Shown in pieces: positions 8,550 to 17,346 of a stretch of 64,000 nt of DNA. Every line of letters begins with the position of its first letter. Position 1 is the first letter of the stretch. The DNA lies in contig NZ_SMFX01000001.1 of the NCBI RefSeq assembly GCF_004339085.1, positions 2,054,242-2,118,241 on the forward strand, in the 5' to 3' direction. The notes under the pieces are model-generated. The model was not told the origin of the DNA. It made no database searches and saw only the letters and a list, made by a program, of their open reading frames with translations. A program made the position numbers and the translations under genes. Source of the stretch: Thiogranum longum. Lineage in GTDB: Bacteria > Pseudomonadota > Gammaproteobacteria > DSM-19610.

Positions 8550-9695
8550 TTAAGGTGCAACAGACATAGTCTCCTCACGAATGCCACGCCAGGCGACGAT
8601 GCCGGCAAGTAATGCTGTCAGTGCAGCGCCGGCATACATCCACTGTGCACCAAAACCTTCCCAGACATAACCGGCCAGCAAGCTGCCGATTGCTCCTCCT
8701 GCACCGAAACTCAGACTACTGTACAGGGCCTGCCCACGCCCCTGATGGCGACCGACGAACTGACGATGCACCAGGTGAATCGCTACCGCATGATACACAC
8801 CAAAACTGGCCGCATGCAGGGTCTGTACGAATATCATAATGCCGGGTTGATCGACAAACAGGGCCAGTAATAACCAGCGCAGCGCCGTCAACAGTGTTGC
8901 CGCCAGCAGCAGGCGGCGCGCACCGAATCGCGGCAACCAGTGATGCATGCGCAGAAACACTCCGATCTCTGCAACCACGCCAAGTGCCCACAGCTGGCCG
9001 ATGGCTGACTCGCTGTAACCATGATCTGTGAGATAGAGGCTGTAGAAGGTGTAATAAGGTCCGTGGCTGGCCTGGATCAGGAAACACACCAGCAATAAAG
9101 AAATAACCGCCGGTCTTCGCAATACCGTCAGGATCGGTTCGTGGCCCATTGCCTGCTGTCCTGCCGCGCGTTCAGGCACGGCCAGGCTGCTGAACCAGAT
9201 CGCGGCAAACAGCAGCACAAGCACCTCAGGCAGCAAGCCGGTACCGGTAAAATCCAGCACGGCGCCAAGCCCTGCGACAGAAACGATGAAGCCGATCGAA
9301 CCCCACAGACGGATGCTGCTGTAGCGGTGTGTTTCATCCCCCAGGTGGCTGAGCGTGGTCGCCTCGAACTGTGGTAGTGCGGCGTTCCAGAAAAAACTGA
9401 ACACACCCATCACCAGTGCCAGCCACCAGTAGCCGTGCGCAATAAAGACACCGCAGAAAGACAACGCCGCCAGCAGGCTGGCAATGCGGATAATCCTCAT
9501 GCGCCGGCCGGTGTGATCGGCAATCCAGCCCCAGATATTGGGCGCAATGATTTTGGTCGCCATAATAATAGCGATCAACTCACCGATCTCAACCGCGTTG
9601 AATCCCTGCGACTTGAGATACAGGCCCCAGTACGGAATCAATGCGCCAAGGGAGGCAAAATAGAAAAAGTAGAAACCGGAAAGTCGCCAGTACAT
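8550..9695 (-). CDS. Major facilitator superfamily transporter (HcaT/NupG-like)
   Basis: A roughly 381-residue protein with twelve predicted membrane segments and the MFS_1-like opening MYWRLSGFYFFYFASLGALI. It also has the loop 2-3 signature GWIADHTGRRMRIIR, and resembles the phenylpropionate-permease (HcaT) type. The substrate cannot be inferred. The start is uncertain: ATG at 9695 begins at the family-typical MYWRLS, while an in-frame TTG at 9722 adds nine residues and would place it 3 bp from aroC. Neither has a strong ribosome site. It is probably co-transcribed with aroC. Confidence 0.85.
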   Translation of the reverse strand: MYWRLSGFYFFYFASLGALIPYWGLYLKSQGFNAVEIGELIAIIMATKIIAPNIWGWIADHTGRRMRIIRIASLLAALSFCGVFIAHGYWWLALVMGVFSFFWNAALPQFEATTLSHLGDETHRYSSIRLWGSIGFIVSVAGLGAVLDFTGTGLLPEVLVLLFAAIWFSSLAVPERAAGQQAMGHEPILTVLRRPAVISLLLVCFLIQASHGPYYTFYSLYLTDHGYSESAIGQLWALGVVAEIGVFLRMHHWLPRFGARRLLLAATLLTALRWLLLALFVDQPGIMIFVQTLHAASFGVYHAVAIHLVHRQFVGRHQGRGQALYSSLSFGAGGAIGSLLAGYVWEGFGAQWMYAGAALTALLAGIVAWRGIREETMSVAP

Positions 9696-9725
9696 GACGT
9701 CAGGCAAACCGAACTGCCGCAATGA

Positions 9726-10826
9726 TCACTCGGGGGCTGCGGGGATCACAGGGGTTGCGGACTGAACGTCTGCGTTCTGCGCCCGGTGGCGCAGCAAATG
9801 ATCCATCAGCACAATTGCCAGCATGGCTTCGGCAATTGGTGTCGCACGAATGCCGACACAGGGGTCATGGCGTCCGGTGGTGATGACTTCAACCGGGTTA
9901 CCGTGAATATCAACCGTACGCCCGGGCAGGCGCAGGCTCGAGGTCGGCTTCAATGCAATGCTGACCAGAATGTCCTGCCCGGAGGAAATACCACCCAGCA
10001 CACCGCCCGCGTGATTACTGAGAAAGCCCTGCGGGGTCATCTCGTCACGGTGTTCCGTACCCTTTTGCGCCACACTGTCAAAACCGGCCCCGATTTCGAC
10101 ACCCTTGACTGCATTGATACTGACCATAGCGTGTGCAATCTCGGCATCCAGGCGATCAAAAATCGGCTCACCCAGACCGGGAATCATCCCGGTCGCGACC
10201 ACATTTACCCGTGCACCGACCGAGTCACCTGCCTTGCGCAACGCATCCATGTAGGTTTCCAGTTCTGGCACCTTGCCAGGGTCGGGACAGAAGAACGGGT
10301 TCTGGCCCACTGCGTCCCAGTCTTTCAACTCAAGTGCAATGGGACCAAGCTGGGCCAGGTAGCCACGGATCTCGATGCCGCAGGACTGCCTGAGATATTT
10401 TTTTGCAACGGCACCCGCTGCGACGCGCATAGCCGTTTCACGCGCCGATGAACGACCACCACCCCGGTAGTCGCGGATACCGAATTTCTGCTGATAGGTG
10501 TAGTCCGCATGGCCGGGACGGAAACGATCCATGATGGTCGAGTAGTCCTTGGAACGCTGGTCGGTGTTGTGAATGATCAAACCAATGGGCGCACCGGTGG
10601 TTTTACCCTCGAATACACCCGAAAGGATATGCACCTCGTCAGCCTCGCGGCGCTGGGTGGTATGGCGTGAGGTACCGGGTTTACGGCGATCCAGGTCATC
10701 CTGCAGGTCGGCCTCGGACAGCTCCATACCGGGCGGGCAACCGTCCACGATGCAGCCGATGGCCGGCCCGTGACTTTCACCGAAACCGGTGACGGTAAAG
10801 AGTTTTCCAATGCTGTTTCCCGACAT
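9726..10826 (-). CDS. aroC: Chorismate synthase
   Basis: Last step of the shikimate pathway: converts 5-enolpyruvylshikimate-3-phosphate to chorismate using reduced FMN. The 366-residue length is normal. Signatures visible are [16 protein letters not shown] near the N-terminus, [18 protein letters not shown] with the FMN/phosphate-binding residues, [11 protein letters not shown] and, later, GGISSGQDI. It lies upstream of the MFS gene on the same strand. In many gammaproteobacteria aroC follows prmB; here hemN and a small gene lie between them. Confidence 0.98.
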   Translation of the reverse strand: MSGNSIGKLFTVTGFGESHGPAIGCIVDGCPPGMELSEADLQDDLDRRKPGTSRHTTQRREADEVHILSGVFEGKTTGAPIGLIIHNTDQRSKDYSTIMDRFRPGHADYTYQQKFGIRDYRGGGRSSARETAMRVAAGAVAKKYLRQSCGIEIRGYLAQLGPIALELKDWDAVGQNPFFCPDPGKVPELETYMDALRKAGDSVGARVNVVATGMIPGLGEPIFDRLDAEIAHAMVSINAVKGVEIGAGFDSVAQKGTEHRDEMTPQGFLSNHAGGVLGGISSGQDILVSIALKPTSSLRLPGRTVDIHGNPVEVITTGRHDPCVGIRATPIAEAMLAIVLMDHLLRHRAQNADVQSATPVIPAAPE

Positions 10827-10966
10827 GGGGGCTTATTGTACAGGACTTTAGGCGCAGGGGAATTGCCTGCGGGTAGACCTGAAACCAGCATGGTTAAAGG
10901 CGCCGGGCGTTACGCCGTTATTAAACCCGTAACCTTCAATCAATCCGACCAGACAAGGGGATCACA

Positions 10967-11155
10967 GTGAGCCACCGGGGAAACGCCATCGGCACCTATT
11001 TTGGCAAGCCGATTTTTGAATCCATTGAATTACAGAACGAACCCTATGTGTTCGACCGCATCGCACAGTATGAAGACGACGAATTCCCGCTCGATCGCCT
11101 GAGTGAAAATGAAGTTCTGGTAGAACCCGGCCTGATCTACCGCCACAAGGATTGA
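10967..11155 (+). CDS. Small conserved-looking hypothetical protein (62 aa)
   Basis: An acidic 62-residue protein starting at GTG 10967 with an AAGGGG Shine-Dalgarno 6 bases upstream. The sequence (GTYFGKPIFESIELQNEPYVFDRI...) is not low-complexity and has balanced codon use, which supports a real gene. It has no signal peptide, membrane segment or metal motif. It stands alone between divergent aroC and convergent hemN. I cannot assign a function. Confidence 0.6.
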   Translation: MSHRGNAIGTYFGKPIFESIELQNEPYVFDRIAQYEDDEFPLDRLSENEVLVEPGLIYRHKD

Positions 11156-11191
11156 CACATCTCTCTTGCCAGGAAGGCACTGATTCACCGT

Positions 11192-11206
11192 GTCATTCGC
11201 AATGAC
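11192..11206. repeat. Short GTCATT palindrome between convergent genes
   Basis: GTCATT-CGC-AATGAC is a perfect 6-bp stem with a 3-base loop, lying between the end of the 62-aa gene and the end of hemN. It resembles the ends of the palindromes at 8514-8548 and 63154-63199. It may be a remnant of the same repeat class or a simple hairpin. Confidence 0.45.
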
Positions 11207-11212
11207 GGGGGG

Positions 11213-12592
11213 CTAAATCAGCTTCGAGAAACGTACTTCCTGGTCCGCACGATAACGATCGAACACCTTGCAGATATTTCGAATCAGCAGACGGCCGCGT
11301 TCGCTGATGTGGATGTATCGCTCATCGACTTCCAGCAAACCATCAGCCTGCATTTGCTGTAACTGTTGCAGCTCAGCGGCAAAATAATCATCAAAATGGA
11401 CGGCAAACTCGCTTTCCACCCGCCGGATATTCAGACTGCCGTGGCAAATCAGCTGCTGGATCACTTCTGCCCGCAAACGATCGTCGTCGTCTATCGCCAC
11501 GCCGCGCGCGACCGGCAGGCGTGCTTCATCCAGGTCGCGGTAATAATCACGCACATCGGTATGGTTCTGGGTATAACCGCCCGGCATCGAACTGATTGCA
11601 CTGACGCCCATGGCGACAAGATCTGATTCAGCGTGTGTCGAGTAACCCTGGAAGTTCCTGTGCAGACTGCCGCTACGTTGCGCCTGGGCCAGTTCATCGT
11701 CGCGTAACGCGAAGTGATCCATACCGATGTACTGGTAACCGGCGTCTGTCAATCGCTCGATAGTCAGCGCCAGGATGGCCAGCTTCTCATCGGAATCCGG
11801 CAGGTCTTCGGTATTGATACGCCGTTGCGGCTTGAAGCGCTCTGGCAGATGGGCGTAGTTAAACACGGACAAACGTTCAGGCCGTGCAGCAATCACGGCT
11901 TCCAGTGTGGCCGAAAAACTGTCCACGGTCTGTAACGGCAAGCCATACATCAGGTCCATGTTGGTGGAACGAAATCCCAGCCGACGCGCCTCGTCGAGGA
12001 CGGCCAGTGTTTCGTCCAGCGGCTGTTCCCGGTGCACGGCTTTCTGCACAGCCGGGTTGATGTCCTGCACCCCCAGGCTGAGCCGGTTGAAACCCAGTTC
12101 ACGCAAAACGCCCAGCGTATCCTTGCGCAGTTCGCGCGGATCAATCTCAATGGAATATTCACCACTGTCGTCTTCGGCAAGGTGAAAATTCTCACGCAGC
12201 ACAGCCATTAACTCGCAGAGTTCCTGTTCGCTGAGGAAGGTTGGCGTACCCCCACCGAAATGCAGCTGCTCCACACGGCGGTCCGGATCAACCAGCGACG
12301 CCTGCAGGCGAATTTCCCGGTACAGGTAATCAAGATAGTTGCGGGCCCGGCTGCGGTCGGCGGTGACAATCTTGTTGCAGGCGCAGTAATAGCAGACATG
12401 GGCACAGAACGGGATATGCACGTATAGCGACAGGGGCCGCCCAGTTTCGTTACTGGCATGTACCCAGTGCTGGTGCTCGGCCGAACCCACTTCCGGCCTG
12501 AATTCCATGGCAGTCGGGTAGGATGTATAGCGCGGACCACTACCGGCATAGCGCCGTATCAGATCAGCGTCGAAATCGACCGTCTGCTGCAT
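11213..12592 (-). CDS. hemN: Oxygen-independent coproporphyrinogen III dehydrogenase
   Basis: Radical SAM enzyme converting coproporphyrinogen III to protoporphyrinogen IX in heme synthesis without oxygen. It has 459 residues. The N-terminus YAGSGPRYTSYPTAMEF is typical of HemN, and the cluster motif C-X3-C-X2-C is at Cys63, Cys67 and Cys70, followed by another Cys in the ACN extension that distinguishes true HemN from HemW. The start at 12592 has a GGGGAGAAG ribosome site; the longer in-frame ATG at 12637 is rejected. An FNR/Anr-type palindrome centred about 60 bp upstream suggests induction under low oxygen. Confidence 0.96.
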   Translation of the reverse strand: MQQTVDFDADLIRRYAGSGPRYTSYPTAMEFRPEVGSAEHQHWVHASNETGRPLSLYVHIPFCAHVCYYCACNKIVTADRSRARNYLDYLYREIRLQASLVDPDRRVEQLHFGGGTPTFLSEQELCELMAVLRENFHLAEDDSGEYSIEIDPRELRKDTLGVLRELGFNRLSLGVQDINPAVQKAVHREQPLDETLAVLDEARRLGFRSTNMDLMYGLPLQTVDSFSATLEAVIAARPERLSVFNYAHLPERFKPQRRINTEDLPDSDEKLAILALTIERLTDAGYQYIGMDHFALRDDELAQAQRSGSLHRNFQGYSTHAESDLVAMGVSAISSMPGGYTQNHTDVRDYYRDLDEARLPVARGVAIDDDDRLRAEVIQQLICHGSLNIRRVESEFAVHFDDYFAAELQQLQQMQADGLLEVDERYIHISERGRLLIRNICKVFDRYRADQEVRFSKLI

Positions 12593-12636
12593 GCTCTTCT
12601 CCCCTGTATTGAGGCGGAGTCTAGGCTGGTGGCCCA

Positions 12637-12819
12637 TCAGCCACCTTGACCTCGGTCAAGAGAACGCTCATCACGCTCCAGCTCCTCCAGAAACCCGCTG
12701 GCCGCACCCGGCGAATTCATAACGTATTCTGTTGCGGCGCGAAGCTCCTCGATTTCAAACAAGGCCTGCTCGACCGGGTCAACGTACGGGTGTGCTGTTT
12801 TCGTTCTTTCTAATATGGA
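12637..12819 (-). CDS. Possible small ORF between prmB and hemN, start unclear
   Basis: A 60-codon open frame with protein-like composition (acidic, helical: PYVDPVEQALFEIEELRAAT then SGFLEELERDE). It lies downstream of prmB on the same strand, but no ATG or GTG occurs near its 5' end. A TAA precedes codon 1, and the first conventional starts are a TTG at about codon 20 and an ATG at codon 34. It may be a gene with a non-standard start, a 5'-truncated remnant, or chance. Its last codons overlap the FNR-type box of hemN. Confidence 0.3.
   Translation of the reverse strand, partial: SILERTKTAHPYVDPVEQALFEIEELRAATEYVMNSPGAASGFLEELERDERSLDRGQGG
12646..12659 (-). promoter_or_regulatory. FNR/Anr/Dnr-type binding site upstream of hemN
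   Basis: TTGAC-CTCG-GTCAA is a perfect inverted repeat matching the CRP/FNR-family pattern TTGAY-N4-RTCAA. Its centre lies 60 bp upstream of the hemN ATG. If it acts as a class II activator site at -41.5, transcription would start near 12611, leaving a roughly 19-base leader with a good ribosome site. Oxygen or nitric oxide control of hemN by this protein family is well known; which regulator acts here is inferred. Confidence 0.75.
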
Positions 12820-12832
12820 TTAATATTCGCTA

Positions 12833-13753
12833 CTAACTACATAGAATACTTCGAAATACTCCCTGGAATTCACGCGTCTGGCCCGCATCAAGCAGGAACA
12901 CACCGTGACCACCGCGCTCAAAGTCGAGCCAGGTAAAAGGCACGTCGGGAAAACATTCCATCAACATATCCTGACTGTTGCCAACCTCGACTACCAGTAT
13001 GCCGTCATCCGCCAGCCAGTCAGCCGCCTGCGCCAGAATGCGCACCACAATGGCCAGTCCCGCCTGTTCGGCCCGCAGGCCCAGTTCCGGCTCGTGATGA
13101 TATTCCTCGGGCAAGGCCTGCATTTCTTCATCAGGCACATAGGGCGGGTTGCTGATAATCAACTGATAGCGTGCCGGTTCCAGCGCATCGAACAGGTCGG
13201 ACTCGACAAGCCTGACCCAGTCCTCCAGACCATGCCGCTCCACGTTGCGCTTCGCCACCGCCAGCGCCTCCGGCGAAATATCCACGGCATCGACCTCGGC
13301 ATTGTCAAAATGGACGGCACAGGCGACGGCGATACAACCACTGCCGGTACACAGATCCAGCACCCGCTCGACATTGTCCGGCTCCAGCCAGGGGGTAAAA
13401 CCCCGCTCGATCCACTCAGCCATTGGCGAACGTGGCACCAGCACCCGCTCATCGACATAAAATGGCAGACCTGCAAACCACGCTTCCCCGGTCAGGTAGG
13501 CTGCCGGCCTGCGTGTTTCAATACGCTGGCCCAGCAAATCCAGTACCACACTGCGTTCAGCTGTGGTCACATTGGCGCCCAGGTAATGCTCCGGAAAACC
13601 CACCGGCAGATGCAGTGCGTGGCTGACCAGTACCAGCGCCTCATCGAAGGCATTGTCAGTGCCATGACCAAATACCAGACCGTTTTCACGGAAACGGCTC
13701 GCACCCCAGCGCACCAGGTCACGGATGGTTTGTAGCTCTGCCTGATCGGCCAT
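12833..13753 (-). CDS. prmB: Ribosomal protein uL3 glutamine methyltransferase
   Basis: SAM-dependent methyltransferase that N5-methylates a glutamine of ribosomal protein L3. It has 306 residues: an N-terminal helical domain, the AdoMet motif VLDLCTGSGCIAVA, and the catalytic ISNPPYV that contacts the glutamine side chain. The C-terminus has the expected FERGGHGVFLLDAG, then a short tail. Length and the PrmB-type N-terminus (LRDLVRWGASRF) favour PrmB over PrmC. It is transcribed divergently from the SCO gene with a gap of only about 50 bp. Confidence 0.94.
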   Translation of the reverse strand: MADQAELQTIRDLVRWGASRFRENGLVFGHGTDNAFDEALVLVSHALHLPVGFPEHYLGANVTTAERSVVLDLLGQRIETRRPAAYLTGEAWFAGLPFYVDERVLVPRSPMAEWIERGFTPWLEPDNVERVLDLCTGSGCIAVACAVHFDNAEVDAVDISPEALAVAKRNVERHGLEDWVRLVESDLFDALEPARYQLIISNPPYVPDEEMQALPEEYHHEPELGLRAEQAGLAIVVRILAQAADWLADDGILVVEVGNSQDMLMECFPDVPFTWLDFERGGHGVFLLDAGQTREFQGVFRSILCS

Positions 13754-13803
13754 GCAAAATGATCCCTACCGTCGCGGCCGCGTCAGTGGAATAATACGCG
13801 CCC

Positions 13804-14439
13804 ATGTTAAATTCAAATATCACGACCCGTGTCGCGGGGCGCATTATACCGGTACTGGCCGCTCTATGGTTGCTGACGTCCTGCAGCTCGCCCGAACCCC
13901 CTCAGCTGGCGGGTGGTACGCTGCTGCCCACGCCCCGCGAAGTGGTGCCTTTCACGCTGGTCGACCACCACAATGCTCCGTTTACCCGGGACTCTTTGCG
14001 TGGTCAGTGGAGTTTTGCCTTTTTTGGCTATACACACTGCCCGGATGTCTGCCCCAATGCCCTTGGCATGCTGAAACGGGTTGAGACGCTGCTTGAAGCC
14101 GATGGTGTGACGCCGCTGCCACGGGTCCTGTTTGTCAGCGTGGACCCGGCACGCGACACGCCAGAAGTGCTGGCAAGCTATGTTGCCTACTTTCACCCGG
14201 CCTTTGTCGGCGTAACCGGTGAAGACGCCGAACTGAAGCGCCTGACGCGTCAGCTCGGGATCCTCTACGGGCGCTCACCTGGCGAAACCGACAAGGACTA
14301 CCTGGTCGACCACAGCGCAGCGATTATCCTGTTTAACCCGGAAGGCCACTACCAGGCACTGTTCAACGTGCCACACGATCCGCAAAAGATCGCTGCAGAC
14401 TTTGTGGCCATCCGTAACTGGTATGAGGCAAGCCGATGA
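13804..14439 (+). CDS. SCO1/SenC-family copper-binding lipoprotein
   Basis: A 211-residue thioredoxin-fold protein that delivers copper to, or keeps reduced, the CuA site of cytochrome c oxidase. It has a signal sequence with lipobox LTSC, so it is probably a membrane-anchored periplasmic lipoprotein. The copper site is CPDVC (Cys-X3-Cys) after FFGYTHC, and the third ligand is the His in VDHSA. Its TGA overlaps the ATG of the PCu(A)C gene, showing tight coupling of two copper-delivery proteins. Confidence 0.94.
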   Translation: MLNSNITTRVAGRIIPVLAALWLLTSCSSPEPPQLAGGTLLPTPREVVPFTLVDHHNAPFTRDSLRGQWSFAFFGYTHCPDVCPNALGMLKRVETLLEADGVTPLPRVLFVSVDPARDTPEVLASYVAYFHPAFVGVTGEDAELKRLTRQLGILYGRSPGETDKDYLVDHSAAIILFNPEGHYQALFNVPHDPQKIAADFVAIRNWYEASR

Positions 14440-14903
14440 AACGAGAACTGAATCCCGCAACTGCCGGCAGAGAAAGCGCTCCGGGCAAATGGATGCTGTC
14501 TGTTTGCCTTGCCCTGTGGGCAGTAATGGCGAGTGCAGCCGACAGTCTTGAGATTGACCATGCCTGGATTCGTGAGGCCCCGCCCGGGGCACCAATGATG
14601 GCGGGCTACCTGTGCCTCGAAAATAACGCTGACGCCCCTGTCACGCTGGTTGGCGTAGAAAGTCCGCAGTTCGAATTTATTATGATGCACCGCACCGAAA
14701 CCGTGAAGGGTATGGCGCGCATGCTGCACCAGGACAAGGTAGTGATAGCAGCAGGGAAGCGCGTCTGTTTTGAGCCCGGTGGACTCCACCTGATGATGCC
14801 CGCTCCTGAACCACGCCTGGTTGCCGGCGACCGGGTCGAACTGGATCTGCTGTTTGAGGATGAATCAAGACGGCGCATCACGGTACCGGTCAAGGCCCCC
14901 TGA
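14436..14903 (+). CDS. PCu(A)C-family periplasmic copper chaperone
   Basis: A 155-residue exported protein with an N-terminal hydrophobic segment (about 20-34) ending in an Ala-rich cleavage region. The Met/His copper motif is visible: MMHRTETVKGMARM early and GGLHLMM later, giving the H-M...M...H-X-M ligand pattern of PCu(A)C. It supplies Cu(I) to cytochrome oxidase assembly together with SCO. It overlaps the SCO gene by 4 bp and is followed 5 bp later by psd. Confidence 0.93.
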   Translation: MKRELNPATAGRESAPGKWMLSVCLALWAVMASAADSLEIDHAWIREAPPGAPMMAGYLCLENNADAPVTLVGVESPQFEFIMMHRTETVKGMARMLHQDKVVIAAGKRVCFEPGGLHLMMPAPEPRLVAGDRVELDLLFEDESRRRITVPVKAP

Positions 14904-14908
14904 TACGC

Positions 14909-15793
14909 ATGCCAGCCGTACCGACTGCATCCTGGCAGGACTACCTCAAGTCACTGCCGCTCTACCTGCTGCCCCATCACGCCATTTCCAGGCTGACATT
15001 GCGCCTGACGCGACTCCGTACCCGCTGGTTCAAAAACGCCTTTATTCACTGGTTCACCCATCAATACGACGTAAACCTGGATGAATCCCTGTATCGCCAG
15101 GCGCAAGACTTCGAGCATTTCAATGCCTTCTTCACCCGCGAACTGGCGCCTGGCACACGTCCCATTGAAGGTGATGCCTGCACGGTTGTGAGCCCCGCGG
15201 ACGGACATATCAGCCAGATCGGTGACATTGACGATGACACTGTGTTCCAGGCCAAGGGACACAGCTTCAGCGTTACGGAACTGCTGGGCGGTGATACACA
15301 AGACGCCGGTCTGTTTCGCAATGGCAGTTTCATTACCGTGTACCTGTCGCCTCGTGACTACCATCGGGTACACATGCCGCTGGAAGGCAAGCTGCGCAGG
15401 ACAATCTACGTACCCGGCCGCCTGTTCAGTGTTGCACCCCATACCACGCGCGTTATTCCGCGACTGTTCGCACGAAATGAGCGCCTGGTGGCCCTGTTCG
15501 ATACCTGCGCCGGACCGATGGCCATGGTGCTGGTTGGCGCCATCAATGTAGCCGCCATTGAAACTGTCTGGGCAGGACTGGTCACACCCCCGCACCGCCG
15601 GCAGATTGAGGCCCGCGACTTCACCGATAGCGATATCATCCTGCAACGCGGCAGTGAGATGGGGCGTTTCAATATGGGGTCCACTGTCATCGTACTGTTC
15701 GGGGAACATGCCGTACGCTGGCAGTCCATGTTTGCTGCAGAAGCGCCGCTGCGCATGGGAGAAGCCATAGGATCAGCGGAAAACCCGCGTTAA
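14909..15793 (+). CDS. psd: Phosphatidylserine decarboxylase proenzyme
   Basis: Makes phosphatidylethanolamine by decarboxylating phosphatidylserine at the inner membrane. It is a 294-residue proenzyme. Visible motifs are FNAFFTRELAPGTRPI, VSPADGHI with the catalytic Asp, SPRDYHRVHMP with the His, and the self-cleavage site MGST near residue 262, where the usual residue before GST is Leu. Cleavage produces the pyruvoyl group on Ser. It is probably in one operon with the SCO and PCu(A)C genes. Confidence 0.96.
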   Translation: MPAVPTASWQDYLKSLPLYLLPHHAISRLTLRLTRLRTRWFKNAFIHWFTHQYDVNLDESLYRQAQDFEHFNAFFTRELAPGTRPIEGDACTVVSPADGHISQIGDIDDDTVFQAKGHSFSVTELLGGDTQDAGLFRNGSFITVYLSPRDYHRVHMPLEGKLRRTIYVPGRLFSVAPHTTRVIPRLFARNERLVALFDTCAGPMAMVLVGAINVAAIETVWAGLVTPPHRRQIEARDFTDSDIILQRGSEMGRFNMGSTVIVLFGEHAVRWQSMFAAEAPLRMGEAIGSAENPR

Positions 15794-15816
15794 CCTTATC
15801 GGGTCCACTGCGTTAG
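15793..15816 (+). promoter_or_regulatory. Candidate ECF-sigma promoter (autoregulation)
   Basis: AAC at 15793-15795 and CGT at 15812-15814 are separated by 16 bases, matching the AAC...CGT core shared by many ECF promoters. The site lies 35-55 bp upstream of the first gene of the ECF operon and just past the psd stop. ECF factors usually drive their own operon, which makes the site plausible, but the match is short and could be chance. Confidence 0.35.
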
Positions 15817-15848
15817 TCGTCTATCAGGAACCCCTGGAGGATGACACC

Positions 15849-16250
15849 ATGAACCTGATCACACGCACCATTCCCGCCCTGCTGCTGGGCCTGTCCGGAC
15901 TGACCCTGAGCGGGGCCAGCCAGGCCGACAGCAGCTTCAGCGTTACCATTTCAAGTGGCTATGCCACGCCCCGTGCCAGCTTTGCCTACCACGACAGCTA
16001 CCGGCCTGCAGGGCGAGCCTGCAAGATTTACCGTCGCCAGCCGGTATACGTTGACCGCTACGTGGAAAAACACATATACAGGGACAACCGGCATAAAAGG
16101 CGTCATCACAGGGATGATGACCATGATTCCTACGGGAATCGCCACCACTATCGTAAATACCGTAACCGTGACAATCACCATTCACGCAAACATGATGACC
16201 ATAACGACCGACGCCGCCACTCCGGTTATGCTGTTACCGCCCGTTACTGA
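15849..16250 (+). CDS. Exported His/Arg/Asp-rich protein of the ECF operon
   Basis: A 133-residue protein with a clear signal peptide (hydrophobic stretch about residues 8-22, cleavage after SQA) and a GGAGGATG ribosome site. The mature C-terminal half, about residues 70-125, is dominated by His, Arg, Lys and Asp, for example RHKRRHHRDDDHDSYG-like runs. This suggests metal binding or strong charge interaction in the periplasm. It overlaps the sigma factor gene and precedes the anti-sigma and DUF3106 genes, so it is probably part of the same stress response. I do not recognise the family. Confidence 0.75.
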   Translation: MNLITRTIPALLLGLSGLTLSGASQADSSFSVTISSGYATPRASFAYHDSYRPAGRACKIYRRQPVYVDRYVEKHIYRDNRHKRRHHRDDDHDSYGNRHHYRKYRNRDNHHSRKHDDHNDRRRHSGYAVTARY

Positions 16251-16917
16251 GCCGCCGGTAAACCTGTATGCTGGACAGACACTGGAGCAGTTGTCCTTGA
16301 ACCCACTGGAGGCAGGCATTCCTGCGTGCAAACCCGTGTCTGTCCAGACATCGCTGAACGATTTCCTTGCCGGGGTACAGAGTCGGGCCTATCACGTCGC
16401 CTATGGCGCTTTGTGGGAGCGCGAGGTTTCGCTCGACGTGGTACAGGACAGTATGCTGCGCTTTGTCGAATACTACCGCGACAAACCGGAAAAAGAGTGG
16501 CCTGCACTGTTCCGTACTGTCCTCAACAGCAAGATCAATGACCAGCGCCGAAAGCGCTTGCTGGGCAACACGACCCGCAAGTTACTATCACTCACCGGAC
16601 TGGGGTATTCACGTGATAATGAGGATACCGGCATGCTGGAGAATGAACTCCCGCAACCTGCACATGAAGACGGCTTCAGCCAACCGGAGGCCGGTGCCAC
16701 GGATGGTGAGCTGAAGGGAAAAATCGAATTAGCCCTGCGCAAACTGGCGGAACGCCAGCGACAGGTTTTCCTGCTGCGCGAGCAACTGGGATTAAGCATC
16801 CGCGAAACCGCCGAGACGCTGGGTATCTCTGAAAACAGCATCAAACAACACCACTTCCGCGCCCTGCGCGCCATGCGCAAGTCACTTGCAGAGGTATGGG
16901 AACATGAACATGCATGA
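16228..16917 (+). CDS. ECF-type RNA polymerase sigma factor
   Basis: A roughly 229-residue sigma-70 family factor lacking region 3. Region 2 is recognisable around SLDVVQDSMLRFVEYY. Region 4 is clear: LRKLAERQRQVFLLREQL, then the helix-turn-helix LSIRETAETLGISENSIKQH. A linker of about 60 residues separates them, longer than usual. The start is uncertain: ATG 16228 (used here) or ATG 16192, neither with a good ribosome site, so coupling to the upstream gene ending at 16250 is likely. The stop overlaps the anti-sigma gene, the usual pairing. Confidence 0.88.
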   Translation: MLLPPVTEPPVNLYAGQTLEQLSLNPLEAGIPACKPVSVQTSLNDFLAGVQSRAYHVAYGALWEREVSLDVVQDSMLRFVEYYRDKPEKEWPALFRTVLNSKINDQRRKRLLGNTTRKLLSLTGLGYSRDNEDTGMLENELPQPAHEDGFSQPEAGATDGELKGKIELALRKLAERQRQVFLLREQLGLSIRETAETLGISENSIKQHHFRALRAMRKSLAEVWEHEHA

Positions 16918-17338
16918 AAAACACCCGGACAGCGAACAACTCGACAGCCTGCGCGCAGGCCTGCTCGATGATAACCCGGAGCTGAAAGCGGATGTCGAGG
17001 CACACCTCGATAACTGTACAACCTGTCGCAAGCTTTACGACCTGGCTGGCCATTTGCTGCCGGGCAGACTGCCCGTCGATACACCCGCTGTGCAACTGGA
17101 CCAGATTCGCCAGCAGGCCCTGCAAGCCCGCTCTTCCCGCCATCGCCTGTTACCCTTCGCCGTGGCCGCTGCACTGGCGCTGGTTGCCGTAGTGCTGGTA
17201 AAACCCTCACTGCAGGACACCCCACCGGACATTCGCGTGGCACAGAACCCGCAGGAAACCGGCCCGGTCCTGTACGAAGACCTGGACTTCTACCTGTGGC
17301 TGGCCGACCATAAGGAAAACAGTGACTCCAGCACCTGA
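16904..17338 (+). CDS. Membrane anti-sigma factor with zinc-finger (zf-HC2-like) domain
   Basis: A 144-residue protein. The N-terminal cytosolic domain has the anti-sigma zinc motif H-X3-C-X2-C at His34, Cys38 and Cys41 (AHLDNCTTC). One membrane segment at about residues 82-99 follows, then a short periplasmic tail. It would hold the upstream ECF factor inactive at the membrane. ATG 16904 has GAGG nine bases upstream; an ATG at 16910 is the alternative. It overlaps the sigma gene by 14 bp. Confidence 0.87.
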   Translation: MNMHEKHPDSEQLDSLRAGLLDDNPELKADVEAHLDNCTTCRKLYDLAGHLLPGRLPVDTPAVQLDQIRQQALQARSSRHRLLPFAVAAALALVAVVLVKPSLQDTPPDIRVAQNPQETGPVLYEDLDFYLWLADHKENSDSST

Positions 17339-17346
17339 ATCCAGCC

